From Rhodococcus sp. Z13 (lineage in GTDB: Bacteria; Actinomycetota; Actinomycetes; Mycobacteriales; Mycobacteriaceae), in NCBI RefSeq assembly GCF_025837095.1, contig NZ_CP107551.1, forward strand, positions 1,532,352 through 1,596,351: a stretch of 64,000 bases of DNA, read 5' to 3'. The notes under the pieces were generated by a model, which was not told where the DNA came from, made no database searches, and worked only from the letters and a program-made list of their open reading frames with translations. Made by a program: the position numbers and the translations under genes. Position 1 is the stretch's first letter. Every line of letters starts with the position of its first letter. Positions 17,130 through 25,751 of the stretch are shown piece after piece.

Positions 17130-19253
17130 TCACGACCGTGATCCGCGACCGCCTTCCAGGGCCCGGGCGAGCCGCGCGAACCCCTCGTGTTCGACGAGGT
17201 CCTCGACGAGGACGGCGCGGCCGCGCGCATCCGCGAGCGGCACCCGCCAGTTCGGGTACTCGTCGACCGTGCCCGGCTGGTTCTGGCTGCGCCGCTCACC
17301 CACCACGTCGACCAGCGAAAGCCCCAGCAGAGCCGACGGACTCGCGGCGATGAGGCGGTGCAGCGCCTCCACCTGCCGGTCCGTGCCGGTCTCGTCGTCG
17401 CCGAGCAGACCCCGCTCTCGCGCGAGGGCCAGCACCGCGTCCCGCTCGGCGGCCGCACCGGCGAGCTCGGTCTCCAGATCGTGTTCGAGCAGGCCGAGTT
17501 CCGACCGCAACCGGACGTGGTCGCCCGCCAGATATCCCGCGGTCGGCGGCAGGTCGTGGGTGGTCACCGAGGTCAGGCACAGCGCTCGATAACTCTCCGG
17601 TGCCCGCGCCGCGTCCTCGTCCCGCTCGAACCACAGGATCGAAGTGCCGGCGATACCACGCTCGGCGAGGTACTCCTGCACCCACTCCTCGAAGACCCCC
17701 AGGTCCTCACCGACGACCACCGCACCGGCTCGCTGGGCCTCGAGCGCGAGGATCCCGATCAGTGCCTCGTGGTCGCTACGGACGTAGGTGCCGTCGGCCG
17801 GGGACATCCCCTCCGGCACCCACCAGGTACGGAACAGACCCAGGATGTGGTCGACCCGCACCCCGCCGGCGTGCCGCAGCGCCGAACGCACCACGTCCCG
17901 GTAGGGAACGTAACCCAGTTCGGCCAGGCGGTCGGGCCGCCAGGGCGGCTGGTTCCAGTTCTGCCCGTTGCGGTTGAAGTCGTCCGGCGGCGCACCGACC
18001 GTGACCCCGGACGCCAGGGCATCCCCGAGTGTCCAGGCGTCGGCGCCGTGCGGACGCACCCCCACCGCGAGGTCGTGCACGATACCGAGACCGGCGCCGG
18101 CGCGGCGGGCACCGTCCTGCGCCGCCGCCAGCTGCTCGTCGCACAGCCACTGCAGCCACCGGTGGAAGTCGATGCGCGCGGCCAGCCGCGTCCGCAGCCG
18201 CTCCGTCTTCGGGTCGTCCGGACCCGGCGCCCGCGACGCCCACTTGCCGAGCCGGTCGCCGTACTTCTCGTAGACCGCGCACCACAGTGCGAAATCGTCG
18301 AGGGCGCTTCCTCTTTCGGTGCAGAATGCCTCGAAGGACGCCCGGCGGGCGGGGCCGAGCGGAACCCGGTGGATCCTCTCGAGCACGTCGAGCTTCGCGC
18401 GGAACACCTTGTCCCGATCGATCTTCCGGGCCTTGCCGTTCGCCTTGCGGAGGCGCTCCGCATAGTCGTCGAGCACGGTGCGGTCCGCGGCCGGCAGATA
18501 GGCGGCCTCCGGGATCTCCTCGATCCGGAGGTAGAGCGGGTCGACGAACCGGCGGGAGGACGGCAGATAGGGTGAAGGTTCGTGCGGCGCAACCGGTTCC
18601 GCCGCGTGCACCGGGTTGATGAGGACGAAGTCGCCGCCGTGCCCGGCCGTGACGGCCGCGAGGTCGGCGAGATCCGCGAAATCCCCGATACCCCAGGACC
18701 TGCGCGACCGCACCGAATACAGTTGCACTGCAAGGCCCCACCGCTGCGACTCCAGGAGCCGGTCCGCGGTGGACAGTCGCCGCGGGGTCACCGCCAGCAT
18801 CGCGGTGACCTCGACGTCGTTGCTCCGGGCGTGCAGCCGGTGCCAGCCCAGCGGAAGCCGCGGCACCGCGAACGTCGCACGGCCCACGAGCCGGCCGTCC
18901 ACCGAACGGGGATCCACCCACACGTCGAGTTGCTCGGCGTCGACCTCGTTCCCGTCCTCGGTCACCACCCACACCGACACCGGGTCGCCGTGCGGGACGT
19001 GCACCGGGAAGGTCCGCTCCTCGCCCTCGACCACCACCAGGGAGGGCGGCAGCATCCGGCGCCACGGCAGGTCGTCGAGATCGGCGAGTGCGGCCTCGAT
19101 CTCCTCCGGCGTCGAGGCCGGCACGTCGAGGGCCGCGAGCACCCGGCGCAGCGTCTCGTCGGGCACGTCGTGCTCGAGTTCGTCCCAGCCGACGTAGGTC
19201 GTGGAGATCCCGTGGCGCCCGGCCAGCTCGCGCAGCTTCTCGGTGGAGGTCAC
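17130..19253 (-). CDS. malQ: 4-alpha-glucanotransferase, amylomaltase (707 aa)
   Basis: Transfers alpha-1,4-glucan segments between maltodextrins in glycogen/maltose metabolism. GH77 features: catalytic Asp nucleophile in GVRVDHILGLFRTWW, general acid Glu in VVGEDLGVF, and the third acid in TTHDLPPTAGY. An N-terminal beta-rich extension of about 160 residues, ending before WGLAVQLYSVRS, is usual for the actinobacterial and E. coli-type enzyme. GTG at 19253 has a weak GAGAG site. It is divergent from the macro-domain gene with only 89 bp between the starts. No other glycogen genes are adjacent. Confidence 0.94.
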   Translation of the reverse strand: MTSTEKLRELAGRHGISTTYVGWDELEHDVPDETLRRVLAALDVPASTPEEIEAALADLDDLPWRRMLPPSLVVVEGEERTFPVHVPHGDPVSVWVVTEDGNEVDAEQLDVWVDPRSVDGRLVGRATFAVPRLPLGWHRLHARSNDVEVTAMLAVTPRRLSTADRLLESQRWGLAVQLYSVRSRRSWGIGDFADLADLAAVTAGHGGDFVLINPVHAAEPVAPHEPSPYLPSSRRFVDPLYLRIEEIPEAAYLPAADRTVLDDYAERLRKANGKARKIDRDKVFRAKLDVLERIHRVPLGPARRASFEAFCTERGSALDDFALWCAVYEKYGDRLGKWASRAPGPDDPKTERLRTRLAARIDFHRWLQWLCDEQLAAAQDGARRAGAGLGIVHDLAVGVRPHGADAWTLGDALASGVTVGAPPDDFNRNGQNWNQPPWRPDRLAELGYVPYRDVVRSALRHAGGVRVDHILGLFRTWWVPEGMSPADGTYVRSDHEALIGILALEAQRAGAVVVGEDLGVFEEWVQEYLAERGIAGTSILWFERDEDAARAPESYRALCLTSVTTHDLPPTAGYLAGDHVRLRSELGLLEHDLETELAGAAAERDAVLALARERGLLGDDETGTDRQVEALHRLIAASPSALLGLSLVDVVGERRSQNQPGTVDEYPNWRVPLADARGRAVLVEDLVEHEGFARLARALEGGRGSRS

Positions 19254-19330
19254 GCTCTCGAATCATGCCAGCAAATCGGGCCGGCGGCAGGTGAGCCGGC
19301 GGACAGCACCCAGGCCGGTGCCGCGAACAC

Positions 19331-19336
19331 TAGGCT
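19331..19336 (+). promoter_or_regulatory. -10 element of a leaderless promoter for the macro-domain gene
   Basis: TAGGCT lies six bases before the GTG at 19343, the spacing expected when transcription starts at the start codon. No Shine-Dalgarno sequence is present. Confidence 0.55.
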
Positions 19337-19342
19337 CGGGGC

Positions 19343-19858
19343 GTGACCGCTCTCGACATCGCACACGGCGACATCACCACCATCGCGGTGGACGCGATCG
19401 TCAACGCTGCGAACTCCTCCCTGCTCGGAGGCGGTGGCGTCGACGGTGCCATCCACAGTGCCGGTGGTCCCGAGGTCCTCGAAGCCTGCCGCGAACTCCG
19501 CGCGACGCAACTACCGGACGGCCTGACGCCGGGCCGCGCGGTGGCGACCACCGCGGGACGGTTGCCCGCTCGCTGGGTGATCCACACCGTCGGCCCGGTG
19601 TGGTCGCGGAACGAGGACCGCAGTCACATCCTGGAAGCGGCGTACCGCAACAGCCTGCTCGTCGCGCACGACCTCGGGGCGCGGACCGTGTCGTTCCCGC
19701 TCATCTCCGCGGGCATCTACGGCTGGCCCGTCGACGATGCGGCACTGCGCGCCGTCACCGCCCTCCGCGGCACGCAGACCTCCGTCGAGACCGTCGTGCT
19801 CGTCGGCTACGACCTCGCCGCGGTCGACGCCCTGCGCCGCGCCGTCGCTCAGGCGTAG
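19343..19858 (+). CDS. Macro-domain protein, O-acetyl-ADP-ribose deacetylase type (171 aa)
   Basis: Binds or hydrolyses ADP-ribose derivatives such as the sirtuin product O-acetyl-ADP-ribose, in the cytosol. Motifs are VDAIVNAANSSLLGGGGVDGAIH (the adenine and ribose-binding loops; Asn and Asp catalytic in MacroD-type enzymes), VIHTVGPVW and SFPLISAGIYGWP. Single domain, normal length for the YmdB/MacroD class. The leaderless GTG start is supported by TAGGCT. Its stop overlaps the convergent TY-Chap gene by ten bases. A sirtuin operon lies about 11 kb away, which fits NAD/ADP-ribose turnover but is not a direct link. Confidence 0.9.
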   Translation: MTALDIAHGDITTIAVDAIVNAANSSLLGGGGVDGAIHSAGGPEVLEACRELRATQLPDGLTPGRAVATTAGRLPARWVIHTVGPVWSRNEDRSHILEAAYRNSLLVAHDLGARTVSFPLISAGIYGWPVDDAALRAVTALRGTQTSVETVVLVGYDLAAVDALRRAVAQA

Positions 19859-21294
19859 TCGCCGAAGCCGTCGAACAGCGTCGGTTCGTCGGGGGTGTCG
19901 AACAGGGCCGGCTGCTCGGGCTCCGGATCCCGGCCCGCCGTCGGTCGCGGCGGGCGCGGCCCCGGGGACTCCGCGTCGTCCCCGTCCTGCTCGAGGAACT
20001 GCAGCGCCGCCGTGAGCGAACGGCTCGTCAGCTCCCACTCGACGGCCTTCGCGTGGGCTTCCTCCGCGCCGTCCATGTTGAGCGCGGCCGCCCGCGTCTC
20101 CGACTCGCCGGCCCACCACACCTGCAGTTCGGTGCTGATCGTGAGGAATCGCCGCAACTGCTCGGGGTTCCGGCCGCCGATCGCCGCGACGGTGCTCGGA
20201 GTGATCTCGGTCAGCCCGTCGAGATGGAAGTCGCGCACCGCCAGCAGGGCGACGGGCAGATCCTCCTCCGCCTCGGGCAGCTGCGCGGCGTCGCCCCAGG
20301 ACTGCTCGGCGGAGTCGTCGTGGGGGCCGTCGTAGTCATCGAACCCGCTGTCTCGCAGCAGGATCCCGCCGAGATGCGCCCCGAACGACGAGTCGATGGT
20401 CTCGACGAACTGCGAGATCGCGTCGAGCGCGGCCAGCAGGTGCGCCGGGACGAACGGCGAGGCGGGCACATGATCGACCAGGGCGAGCCGGTCGTCGATC
20501 AGCACGAACTTCAGGTGCGGCCACCGGCGGTTGAGATCGACGCAGATCTCCGCCGCCCGCGTCCGGCCCGTGATCGAGTGCACGACCGGGGCGAACAGAT
20601 CGACCTTGCCGCCGCCGGTGCCGACCCCGACGAAGACCAGCACCCCGGCCACCCGCAGTACCAGGTCGCCGTCCTCGTCCCAGGCCGGCACCTCGTCGAT
20701 CCGCTCGTGCAGCGCCGCCTCGATGAGCTCCCGCAGGTGCTCCTCGCCGGCGGGCTCGACCGCGGCCCGCGGGGCGACCCGTCGCGGACCGGCCTCGCGG
20801 GGGACCGGCACCGGCCGCGGCCCGGTGAGCTCGGGGGCCGGACGTTCGGTGCCGAACGTCTCGGCGCGGAGGAAGAGCGGATGGTGGACACCCCACACCG
20901 CGCGCAGTGCCTGCACCGCGATCTCGGCGAGCTGATCGGCCCAGCCCGCCGGGCGATCGATCCAGAAGGCCGGCGACCCGCCGTCCTCCGGGTCGTCGGG
21001 CCCACGGGTGGGGGCCTGCAGGCCGAGCTCCAGCAGCAGCGCCTCGTCGGCCGGGGACAGGTGCCGGTCGGGGGCGAGATGCACGTTGGACGGCACCTCG
21101 CAGCGCACCACCCGCTCGCCCCAGCCGTAGAACTGCACACAGGGGCCCGCCGGGCCACCCGTCTCGTCGGTGAGCGGTTCGAGTACGAGCCCGTCGCCGT
21201 CGTCCATCGCCGCGACATGGTCGGCCAGCCGCATGCGGAACTCACGCCAGGCCCGGTCGACGTCCTGGTCGAACCGGTCGTGCACCTCGGCCAT
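19849..21294 (-). CDS. TY-Chap / YbjN-like chaperone-fold protein (481 aa)
   Basis: A large soluble protein whose fold impression is of duplicated T3SS-chaperone/YbjN-like domains: an N-terminal one (about residues 1-140, with CVQFYGWGERVVRCEVPSNV), a central one (about 185-340, with LVLRVAGVLVFVGVGTG and WPHLKFVLIDDRLALVDHVP), then an acidic linker and a charged C-terminus. Such proteins occur widely in actinobacteria and are thought to bind peptides; no client is known. The ATG at 21294 has AGAGGAAGGGG upstream. The C-terminal tail is Pro/Asp-rich (PALFDTPDEPTLFDGF). The family assignment is from memory and only moderate. Confidence 0.6.
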   Translation of the reverse strand: MAEVHDRFDQDVDRAWREFRMRLADHVAAMDDGDGLVLEPLTDETGGPAGPCVQFYGWGERVVRCEVPSNVHLAPDRHLSPADEALLLELGLQAPTRGPDDPEDGGSPAFWIDRPAGWADQLAEIAVQALRAVWGVHHPLFLRAETFGTERPAPELTGPRPVPVPREAGPRRVAPRAAVEPAGEEHLRELIEAALHERIDEVPAWDEDGDLVLRVAGVLVFVGVGTGGGKVDLFAPVVHSITGRTRAAEICVDLNRRWPHLKFVLIDDRLALVDHVPASPFVPAHLLAALDAISQFVETIDSSFGAHLGGILLRDSGFDDYDGPHDDSAEQSWGDAAQLPEAEEDLPVALLAVRDFHLDGLTEITPSTVAAIGGRNPEQLRRFLTISTELQVWWAGESETRAAALNMDGAEEAHAKAVEWELTSRSLTAALQFLEQDGDDAESPGPRPPRPTAGRDPEPEQPALFDTPDEPTLFDGFGDYA

Positions 21295-21352
21295 GATGGG
21301 CCCCTTCCTCTAGTGCCGGCGTCGAGTCGAGAAGAACACTAGTCGCCGGGAC

Positions 21353-21436
21353 CGACACCGCGCCGCTCGTGCGGCTGCCGTCGACACCGCGCCGCTCGTG
21401 CGGCTGCCGTCGACACCGCGCCGCTCGTGCGGCTGT
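21353..21436. repeat. 29-bp tandem repeat, 2.9 copies
   Basis: Units lie at 21353-21381, 21382-21410 and 21411-21436 and are essentially identical, with the core GACACCGCGCCGCTCGTGCG. They lie upstream of the TY-Chap gene start (21294, minus) and upstream of a small repeat-bearing ORF, outside any convincing gene. Confidence 0.95.
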
Positions 21437-21508
21437 CTGCCCGCGCCGTTCGGATCACACCGATCACAAGGGTGTCGCCGCCTGCGCCGGTGCCCGACCA
21501 TCGAGGAC

Positions 21509-21688
21509 ATGACGAACCGGCTCGTGCGACGCCTGCGGACCCTGCTCGGCCACGGCCCGGCGAGCGTCTCGGCTGGTCGCACCGCGGCTGTCTCGGCTGG
21601 TCGCACCGCGACCGTATCGGCTGGTCGCACCGCGACCGTCTCCACCACCGACGCCGCCGCCCTGTACGCGATCCGTCTGTCGACCTGA
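21509..21688 (+). CDS. Possible small basic protein with octapeptide repeats (59 aa)
   Basis: ATG at 21509 with GAGG just upstream opens a frame reading MTNRLVRRLRTLLGHG, then three VSAGRTA(A/T) octapeptides encoded by a 24-bp tandem repeat (21566-21637), and a short tail VSTTDAAALYAIRLST. The N-terminus is an Arg-rich amphipathic helix. There is no recognisable family. It ends just before the convergent esterase gene. Coding is possible but unproven; the repeats could equally be non-coding. Confidence 0.35.
   Translation: MTNRLVRRLRTLLGHGPASVSAGRTAAVSAGRTATVSAGRTATVSTTDAAALYAIRLST
21566..21637 (+). repeat. 24-bp tandem repeat, three copies
   Basis: Units lie at 21566-21589, 21590-21613 and 21614-21637 and differ at one or two bases each. 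The 24-bp length keeps the frame of the small ORF around it, giving VSAGRTAA, VSAGRTAT, VSAGRTAT. Confidence 0.95.
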
Positions 21689-21709
21689 CGGCGGCGCCGA
21701 CTGGCCTGC

Positions 21710-22702
21710 TCAGCCGAGCGACTGCACGAACCGCCCGATCTCGGCGATCGCGCGGTCGCCCTCCGGGACGATCCCCGCGGCCGCCTGGAAGACGTGGACC
21801 TGCTTCTCCCAGACCTGCAGTTCCGTCGACACCCCGGCGAGGTGGAGGCGCTGTGCCATCAGCTCGGCGTCGACGTAGGTCATTTCCTCCGAGCCGGTCT
21901 GGACGAGCGCCGGGGGCATGCCCCACAGGTCGAGGTCGACCGGGGAGACGACCGGCGCGCACGTGCCCCGGGTGATCCGCTCGGCCCGCTCGACCAGCGT
22001 CGACAGGGCACCGACGGCCCGCCGGGGGAACAGGGCGCAGCGCTGCGCGTTGGGATGGGCCAGCTTGCGGGCCGGGTCGAGATCGGTCAGCGGCGACAAC
22101 GCGACGGTGCCGGCGGGACGGCCGGGACCGCGGCGGGTGGCCTCGTGGGCGACGGCGAAGGTGAGGAACCCACCCGCGGAGTCCCCGGCGATGACGACCC
22201 GCTCGGCGGGGAAGCCGTGTTCGGTGAGCCAGCGCAGGCCCTCGAGCCCGTCCTCGACGGCGCGGCGGATCGGGTGGTGGGGGAGCATGCGGTATCCGAC
22301 GGACAGCACCGGCGCCCGCGTCGCGGCCGAGATGCGCGACACCAGGTGACGATGGGTGGCGATGCCGCAGCACAGGAACGCGCCGCCGTGCAGGTACAGC
22401 ACCGCGATACGGCCTCCCGCTCCCGGAGCGGACAGGAACTCCGCGGGGCAGGTGGGCAGGTCCACGCGATGACGCCGTGTGCCCGGCAGCGGCTGCAGCG
22501 GCAGCGCGAGCCGCTCGATCGCCGTGGTGGGCCAGGGCAGGGCGGGCGCCAGCGACCACGCCTTGATGGCGGGACGGATCGTGCGGCGCACGAACAGGGA
22601 CAGCGCGCGGGACTGTGGGCTCACTCCCGGGAACTCCCGTACGGGGTCGGGTGCGGCCGCCCCGGTGAGGAACGGGAGCGATTCGGCGCGGGCGACGGTC
22701 AC
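21710..22702 (-). CDS. Alpha/beta hydrolase, hormone-sensitive-lipase-like esterase (330 aa)
   Basis: Hydrolyses a carboxylic ester. The oxyanion-hole motif is LYLHGGAF, the nucleophile Ser lies in IAGDSAGGFL, the acid in the EMTYVDAE segment and the His in KQVHVFQAA; this is the HSL (family IV) pattern. A GTG at 22702 with AGGAGG eight bases before it is the best start. The frame extends upstream to 22894, but that part has low coding quality. Its substrate is unknown. It lies convergent with the small repeat ORF. Confidence 0.85.
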   Translation of the reverse strand: MTVARAESLPFLTGAAAPDPVREFPGVSPQSRALSLFVRRTIRPAIKAWSLAPALPWPTTAIERLALPLQPLPGTRRHRVDLPTCPAEFLSAPGAGGRIAVLYLHGGAFLCCGIATHRHLVSRISAATRAPVLSVGYRMLPHHPIRRAVEDGLEGLRWLTEHGFPAERVVIAGDSAGGFLTFAVAHEATRRGPGRPAGTVALSPLTDLDPARKLAHPNAQRCALFPRRAVGALSTLVERAERITRGTCAPVVSPVDLDLWGMPPALVQTGSEEMTYVDAELMAQRLHLAGVSTELQVWEKQVHVFQAAAGIVPEGDRAIAEIGRFVQSLG

Positions 22703-23014
22703 GACCGGCACCTCCTCGGTCTCGCCCGGAGGTCGCGGTCCGGACCCGGTCGGGGACCGTGCGGACTCCGGATTCACGAGGACACGCCCGTTTCTCCGGC
22801 TGGCGAGGAAATTCCGGATATTTCGGCCGTTGGAAACCGGGGTGAGGATTCCGGGTGAACGGCCGCTCCGGATGGAGTAACTTCTGTTCGGCACCGAGAG
22901 TGCAAAAAGTTTTCCGAACTCTTCCCGTAACTCTCACTTTGCAAGCCACACTGACTGTATGTTGTCTCGAGCGGCGCGGCCCGTCGCCGTTCGGGGGACG
23001 AGATCGGGGGATCA
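22703..23014. other. Divergent intergenic region with an A/T-richer core
   Basis: Between the HSL-like esterase and the adenylation-fragment gene. The part from about 22870 to 22965 is clearly A/T-richer than the surroundings and includes TGCAAAA (22901) and TTTGCA (about 22938) as inverted elements and TATGTT at 22958-22963, a possible -10. I see no gene in it. Confidence 0.4.
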
Positions 23015-23395
23015 GTGAAGGCGGGATCGGTGCGGAAGTACGAAGTGGAGTCCATGGTCTACGAGCGGACGGCCTACGAGCGGACGGCCTACGAGCCGAC
23101 AGCGGAGGACCTGCCCCGGCTGGTGGCCGAGGCCGCGGCTTGCGCGCCGCGTCGGATCGCGGTGATGTACGGCGACAGCGTGACCACCTACGAGGAACTC
23201 CACGAGGAGGTCGCCAGGCTCGATGCCGTCATGGGGATCCTGCTCGGCCCGGCGTCCCTGGTGCCCATCGCGCTGTCCACGGTCTTCCCGGCCCTCGCCG
23301 ACTCCGCTCGCGCGGACCTGCGCGACGTGCTCGATGCGCTCGTGTCCGACCTCGTGGACTGCGTGGCACCCGAACCGCTCTCGGCCGCGGGCTGA
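23015..23395 (+). CDS. Small protein resembling the N-terminus of an AMP-binding (adenylation) domain (126 aa)
   Basis: Residues about 28-70 (LPRLVAEAAACAPRRIAVMYG, then DSVTTYEELHEEVARL) look like the first 45 residues of NRPS/acyl-ligase adenylation domains. The protein then continues with a hydrophobic segment, ILLGPASLVPIALSTVFPAL, and ends; no AMP-binding core is present. The N-terminus contains three YERTA-type pentapeptides from a 15-bp repeat. GTG at 23015 follows GGGGG; ATG at 23054 after GGAG is an alternative. It may be a genuine small conserved protein or a truncated ligase. Function unknown. Confidence 0.5.
   Translation: MKAGSVRKYEVESMVYERTAYERTAYEPTAEDLPRLVAEAAACAPRRIAVMYGDSVTTYEELHEEVARLDAVMGILLGPASLVPIALSTVFPALADSARADLRDVLDALVSDLVDCVAPEPLSAAG
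23060..23104 (+). repeat. 15-bp in-frame tandem repeat, three copies
   Basis: TACGAGCGGACGGCC at 23060-23074 and 23075-23089, with a third copy at 23090-23104 carrying small changes. It encodes YERTA-YERTA-YEPTA in the adenylation-fragment protein. Confidence 0.93.
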
Positions 23396-23442
23396 CGACG
23401 GACCTCGACCGAGGCTGCTCTCGGCGACCCGCCGATCGTCGA

Positions 23443-23448
23443 TAGGCT
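23443..23448 (+). promoter_or_regulatory. Candidate -10 element of the carboxylesterase gene
   Basis: TAGGCT at 23443-23448 would start transcription near 23455, leaving a short leader with GGGAGG at 23466-23471 before the GTG at 23476. No clear -35 element is seen. Confidence 0.4.
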
Positions 23449-23475
23449 GGCGACCGAAGTTCCCCGGGAGGTCAC

Positions 23476-25014
23476 GTGGACAACGACACGCTCACCGTCG
23501 TCTGCAAGTACGGCGAGGTGCGCGGGCACCGCGACGGGACGGTCTTCGCCTGGAAGGGCATCCCGTACGCCGCGCCCACCGGGAACCGGCGGTTCCGGTC
23601 GCCGTTGCCACCCGAGCCCTGGGACGGGGTACTCGACTGTACCCGGTTCGGCCCGATCGCTCCGCAGAGCCGCCAGAGCCCCATCGGTATCGAACCGGGG
23701 ATGACGATGGGCGAGGACTGCCTCTCGCTCAACGTCTGGGCACCGCCACCGGACGGCCGGCTGCGCCCGGTGATGGTGTGGATCCACGGTGGCGCCTACG
23801 TGCTCGGTTATTCCGGGCAGAAGATCTACGACGGACGGACCCTGTGCGAGAGCGGCGACGTCGTGGTGGTCACGCTCAACTACCGGCTCGGACCGCTCGG
23901 CTTCCTCGACCTGTCGTCCTTCGCCACGCCGGATGCGCCCTTCGAATCGAACGTGGGCCTGCGCGATCAGATCGCGGCCCTGGAATGGGTCCGCGACTGC
24001 ATCACCGCCTTCGGTGGTGACCCCGACTGTGTGACCCTGTTCGGTGAGTCCTCGGGCGGCGGATCCGTCACCACCTTGATGACGGTCCCGCGTGCGGAGG
24101 GCCTGTTCCACCGCGCGATCGCCCAGTCGCCGCCCGCGACCTCGGTGTACGGGCGCGAGCGTGCCGCCACGGTCGCCGAGCGGTTCCTGCAGATCCTCGA
24201 GGTGTCCCCGGACCGGGTCGAGGATCTGCTCACCCTGCCCGTGGAGAAGCTCGTGCAGGCGTCGGAGGTGCTCTTCGGTGAGGTGCCCAGCAGATCCCCC
24301 GGCACCCTGGCGATGACCCCGGTCGTCGACCGCGACCTGGTCCCGAAGTATCCGGTCGCCGCCTTCCAGAAGGGATTGTCGCACCGGATCCCGCTGATCA
24401 TCGGCTCCAACAAGGACGAGCCGTCGATCTTCCGGTTCATGAAGTCGCCGCTGATGCCGGTCGACGACACCGCCGTCCAGGCGATGTTCGCCGCGCTCGC
24501 ACAGGACCGGCCCGATCTCGATCCGGAACGCCTGGCCGAGATCGTCGCGGCCTATCCCGATCTGTCCAAGCCCACGGGTGCGATGGCCCTCTCCCGCGAC
24601 GCGGCCTTCCGCATGCCGGTGCTGTGGGTGGCCGAGGCGCACAGCGAGCACTCACCGACCTGGGTCTACCGCTTCGACCACGCGACCCCGATGCTCAAGG
24701 CGGCCCGGATCGGGGCGGGGCACGCCACCGAACTGCCCTACGTCTTCGGCAATTTCGGCACGCTCGGCCGCGACCCGACCTTCTGGCTGGGCGGTCGCCG
24801 ATCCGCCGGGGAGGTCTCCGGGCGGATCCAGCGACGCTGGACGGCGTTCGCGCACCACGGTGTGCCGGCGGCGCTGGACGGGTCCAAGCACTGGCCGCGC
24901 TACGAGACGGACGCCCGCCTGACGCTGATCGTCGGCTCCACCGACACCGTCGTGCCGGACCCGGAGGGGGAGATGCGCCGCGTCTGGGGCACCGAGGTGA
25001 TGGGTTTCAACTGA
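23476..25014 (+). CDS. Type-B carboxylesterase (512 aa)
   Basis: Carboxylesterase/para-nitrobenzyl-esterase family, hydrolysing esters with a Ser-Glu-His triad. The N-terminal GIPYAAPTGNRRFRSP and EDCLSLNVWAP signature, the WIHGGAY oxyanion loop and the nucleophile in LFGESSGGGSV are present; the acid lies in SNKDEPSIF and His in the HATELPYVFG region. No signal peptide, so cytosolic. GTG at 23476 has GGGAGG five bases upstream. Full length. The next gene, a TetR regulator, starts about 70 bp later behind its own operator. Confidence 0.92.
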   Translation: MDNDTLTVVCKYGEVRGHRDGTVFAWKGIPYAAPTGNRRFRSPLPPEPWDGVLDCTRFGPIAPQSRQSPIGIEPGMTMGEDCLSLNVWAPPPDGRLRPVMVWIHGGAYVLGYSGQKIYDGRTLCESGDVVVVTLNYRLGPLGFLDLSSFATPDAPFESNVGLRDQIAALEWVRDCITAFGGDPDCVTLFGESSGGGSVTTLMTVPRAEGLFHRAIAQSPPATSVYGRERAATVAERFLQILEVSPDRVEDLLTLPVEKLVQASEVLFGEVPSRSPGTLAMTPVVDRDLVPKYPVAAFQKGLSHRIPLIIGSNKDEPSIFRFMKSPLMPVDDTAVQAMFAALAQDRPDLDPERLAEIVAAYPDLSKPTGAMALSRDAAFRMPVLWVAEAHSEHSPTWVYRFDHATPMLKAARIGAGHATELPYVFGNFGTLGRDPTFWLGGRRSAGEVSGRIQRRWTAFAHHGVPAALDGSKHWPRYETDARLTLIVGSTDTVVPDPEGEMRRVWGTEVMGFN

Positions 25015-25057
25015 GCCGATCCACCGGCCGTGATGGCACAATCCGTGCGTTGATCGG

Positions 25058-25075
25058 GTTGAACACGTGTGCAAC
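25058..25075. promoter_or_regulatory. Near-perfect 18-bp palindrome, probable TetR operator
   Basis: GTTGAACACGTGTGCAAC equals its reverse complement except for one mirrored mismatch pair. It lies directly before the TetR gene, and a further inverted half, GTTCAAC, is at 25089-25095. Size, symmetry and location fit autoregulation of the TetR-ABC operon. Confidence 0.6.
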
Positions 25076-25084
25076 GCTCGGAAC

Positions 25085-25741
25085 GTGCGTTCAACCGTGG
25101 CCGGTGAGGACCTCACCACCCGGGCCCGGATCCGCGACGCGGCCATCCGGTGCATCGCCGTGTACGGGGTCGCCGTCCCCCTGCGCACCATCGCCGCCGA
25201 GTGCGGCGTCAGCGCTTCGTTGATCGTGCACCACTTCGGATCCCGCGCCGGACTGAAGGAGCACTGCGACCGCTACGTGCTCGACGCCATCCGGCAGGCC
25301 AAGAGCGCGGTTCTCGACCCGAGGATCGGGCCGGCCGCCCTGCAGGATCAGATGGAGCACATCGAGAACTACGCCTCCGCGGTCGCCTATCTCTTCCGGA
25401 CCATCCGGGCCGGCGGCCGCACCGCCACCGACTTCCTCGACCGCCTCGTCGCCGACACCGAGGCCTATCTCGAGGAGGCCGTCGCCGCCGGCACCGTGCG
25501 CCCGAGCCGATTCCCGGCCGAAAGAGCTCGCGCCCTGGTCTGTTTCAGCGTCGGGGCCGTCCTCATGGAACTTCCCGGACCCGACGAGTTCCTCGACCTC
25601 GAGACGTTCCCGGCCCGGCTGCGCTCCTACACCGAACGCCTCATGCTGCCGATACTCGAGCTCTACACCGAGCCGTTGCTGACGGACTCGACGCTGTTCG
25701 ACGCCTGCCTCGCAGCGCAGGAGGCACCCCCCGACTCCTGA
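25085..25741 (+). CDS. TetR-family transcriptional regulator (about 218 aa)
   Basis: N-terminal TetR HTH: RIRDAAIRCIAVYGVAVPLR, then TIAAECGVSASLIVHHFGS, with the typical HHFGS end of the recognition region. The C-terminal ligand domain is helical. It is followed after ten bases by the ABC ATPase gene, so it probably represses its own exporter. Starts at GTG 25067, 25085 and 25097 are all possible; 25067 would sit inside the palindromic operator, so 25085 is preferred, without a clear ribosome site. Confidence 0.85.
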   Translation: MRSTVAGEDLTTRARIRDAAIRCIAVYGVAVPLRTIAAECGVSASLIVHHFGSRAGLKEHCDRYVLDAIRQAKSAVLDPRIGPAALQDQMEHIENYASAVAYLFRTIRAGGRTATDFLDRLVADTEAYLEEAVAAGTVRPSRFPAERARALVCFSVGAVLMELPGPDEFLDLETFPARLRSYTERLMLPILELYTEPLLTDSTLFDACLAAQEAPPDS

Positions 25742-25751
25742 CGGAGGAATC

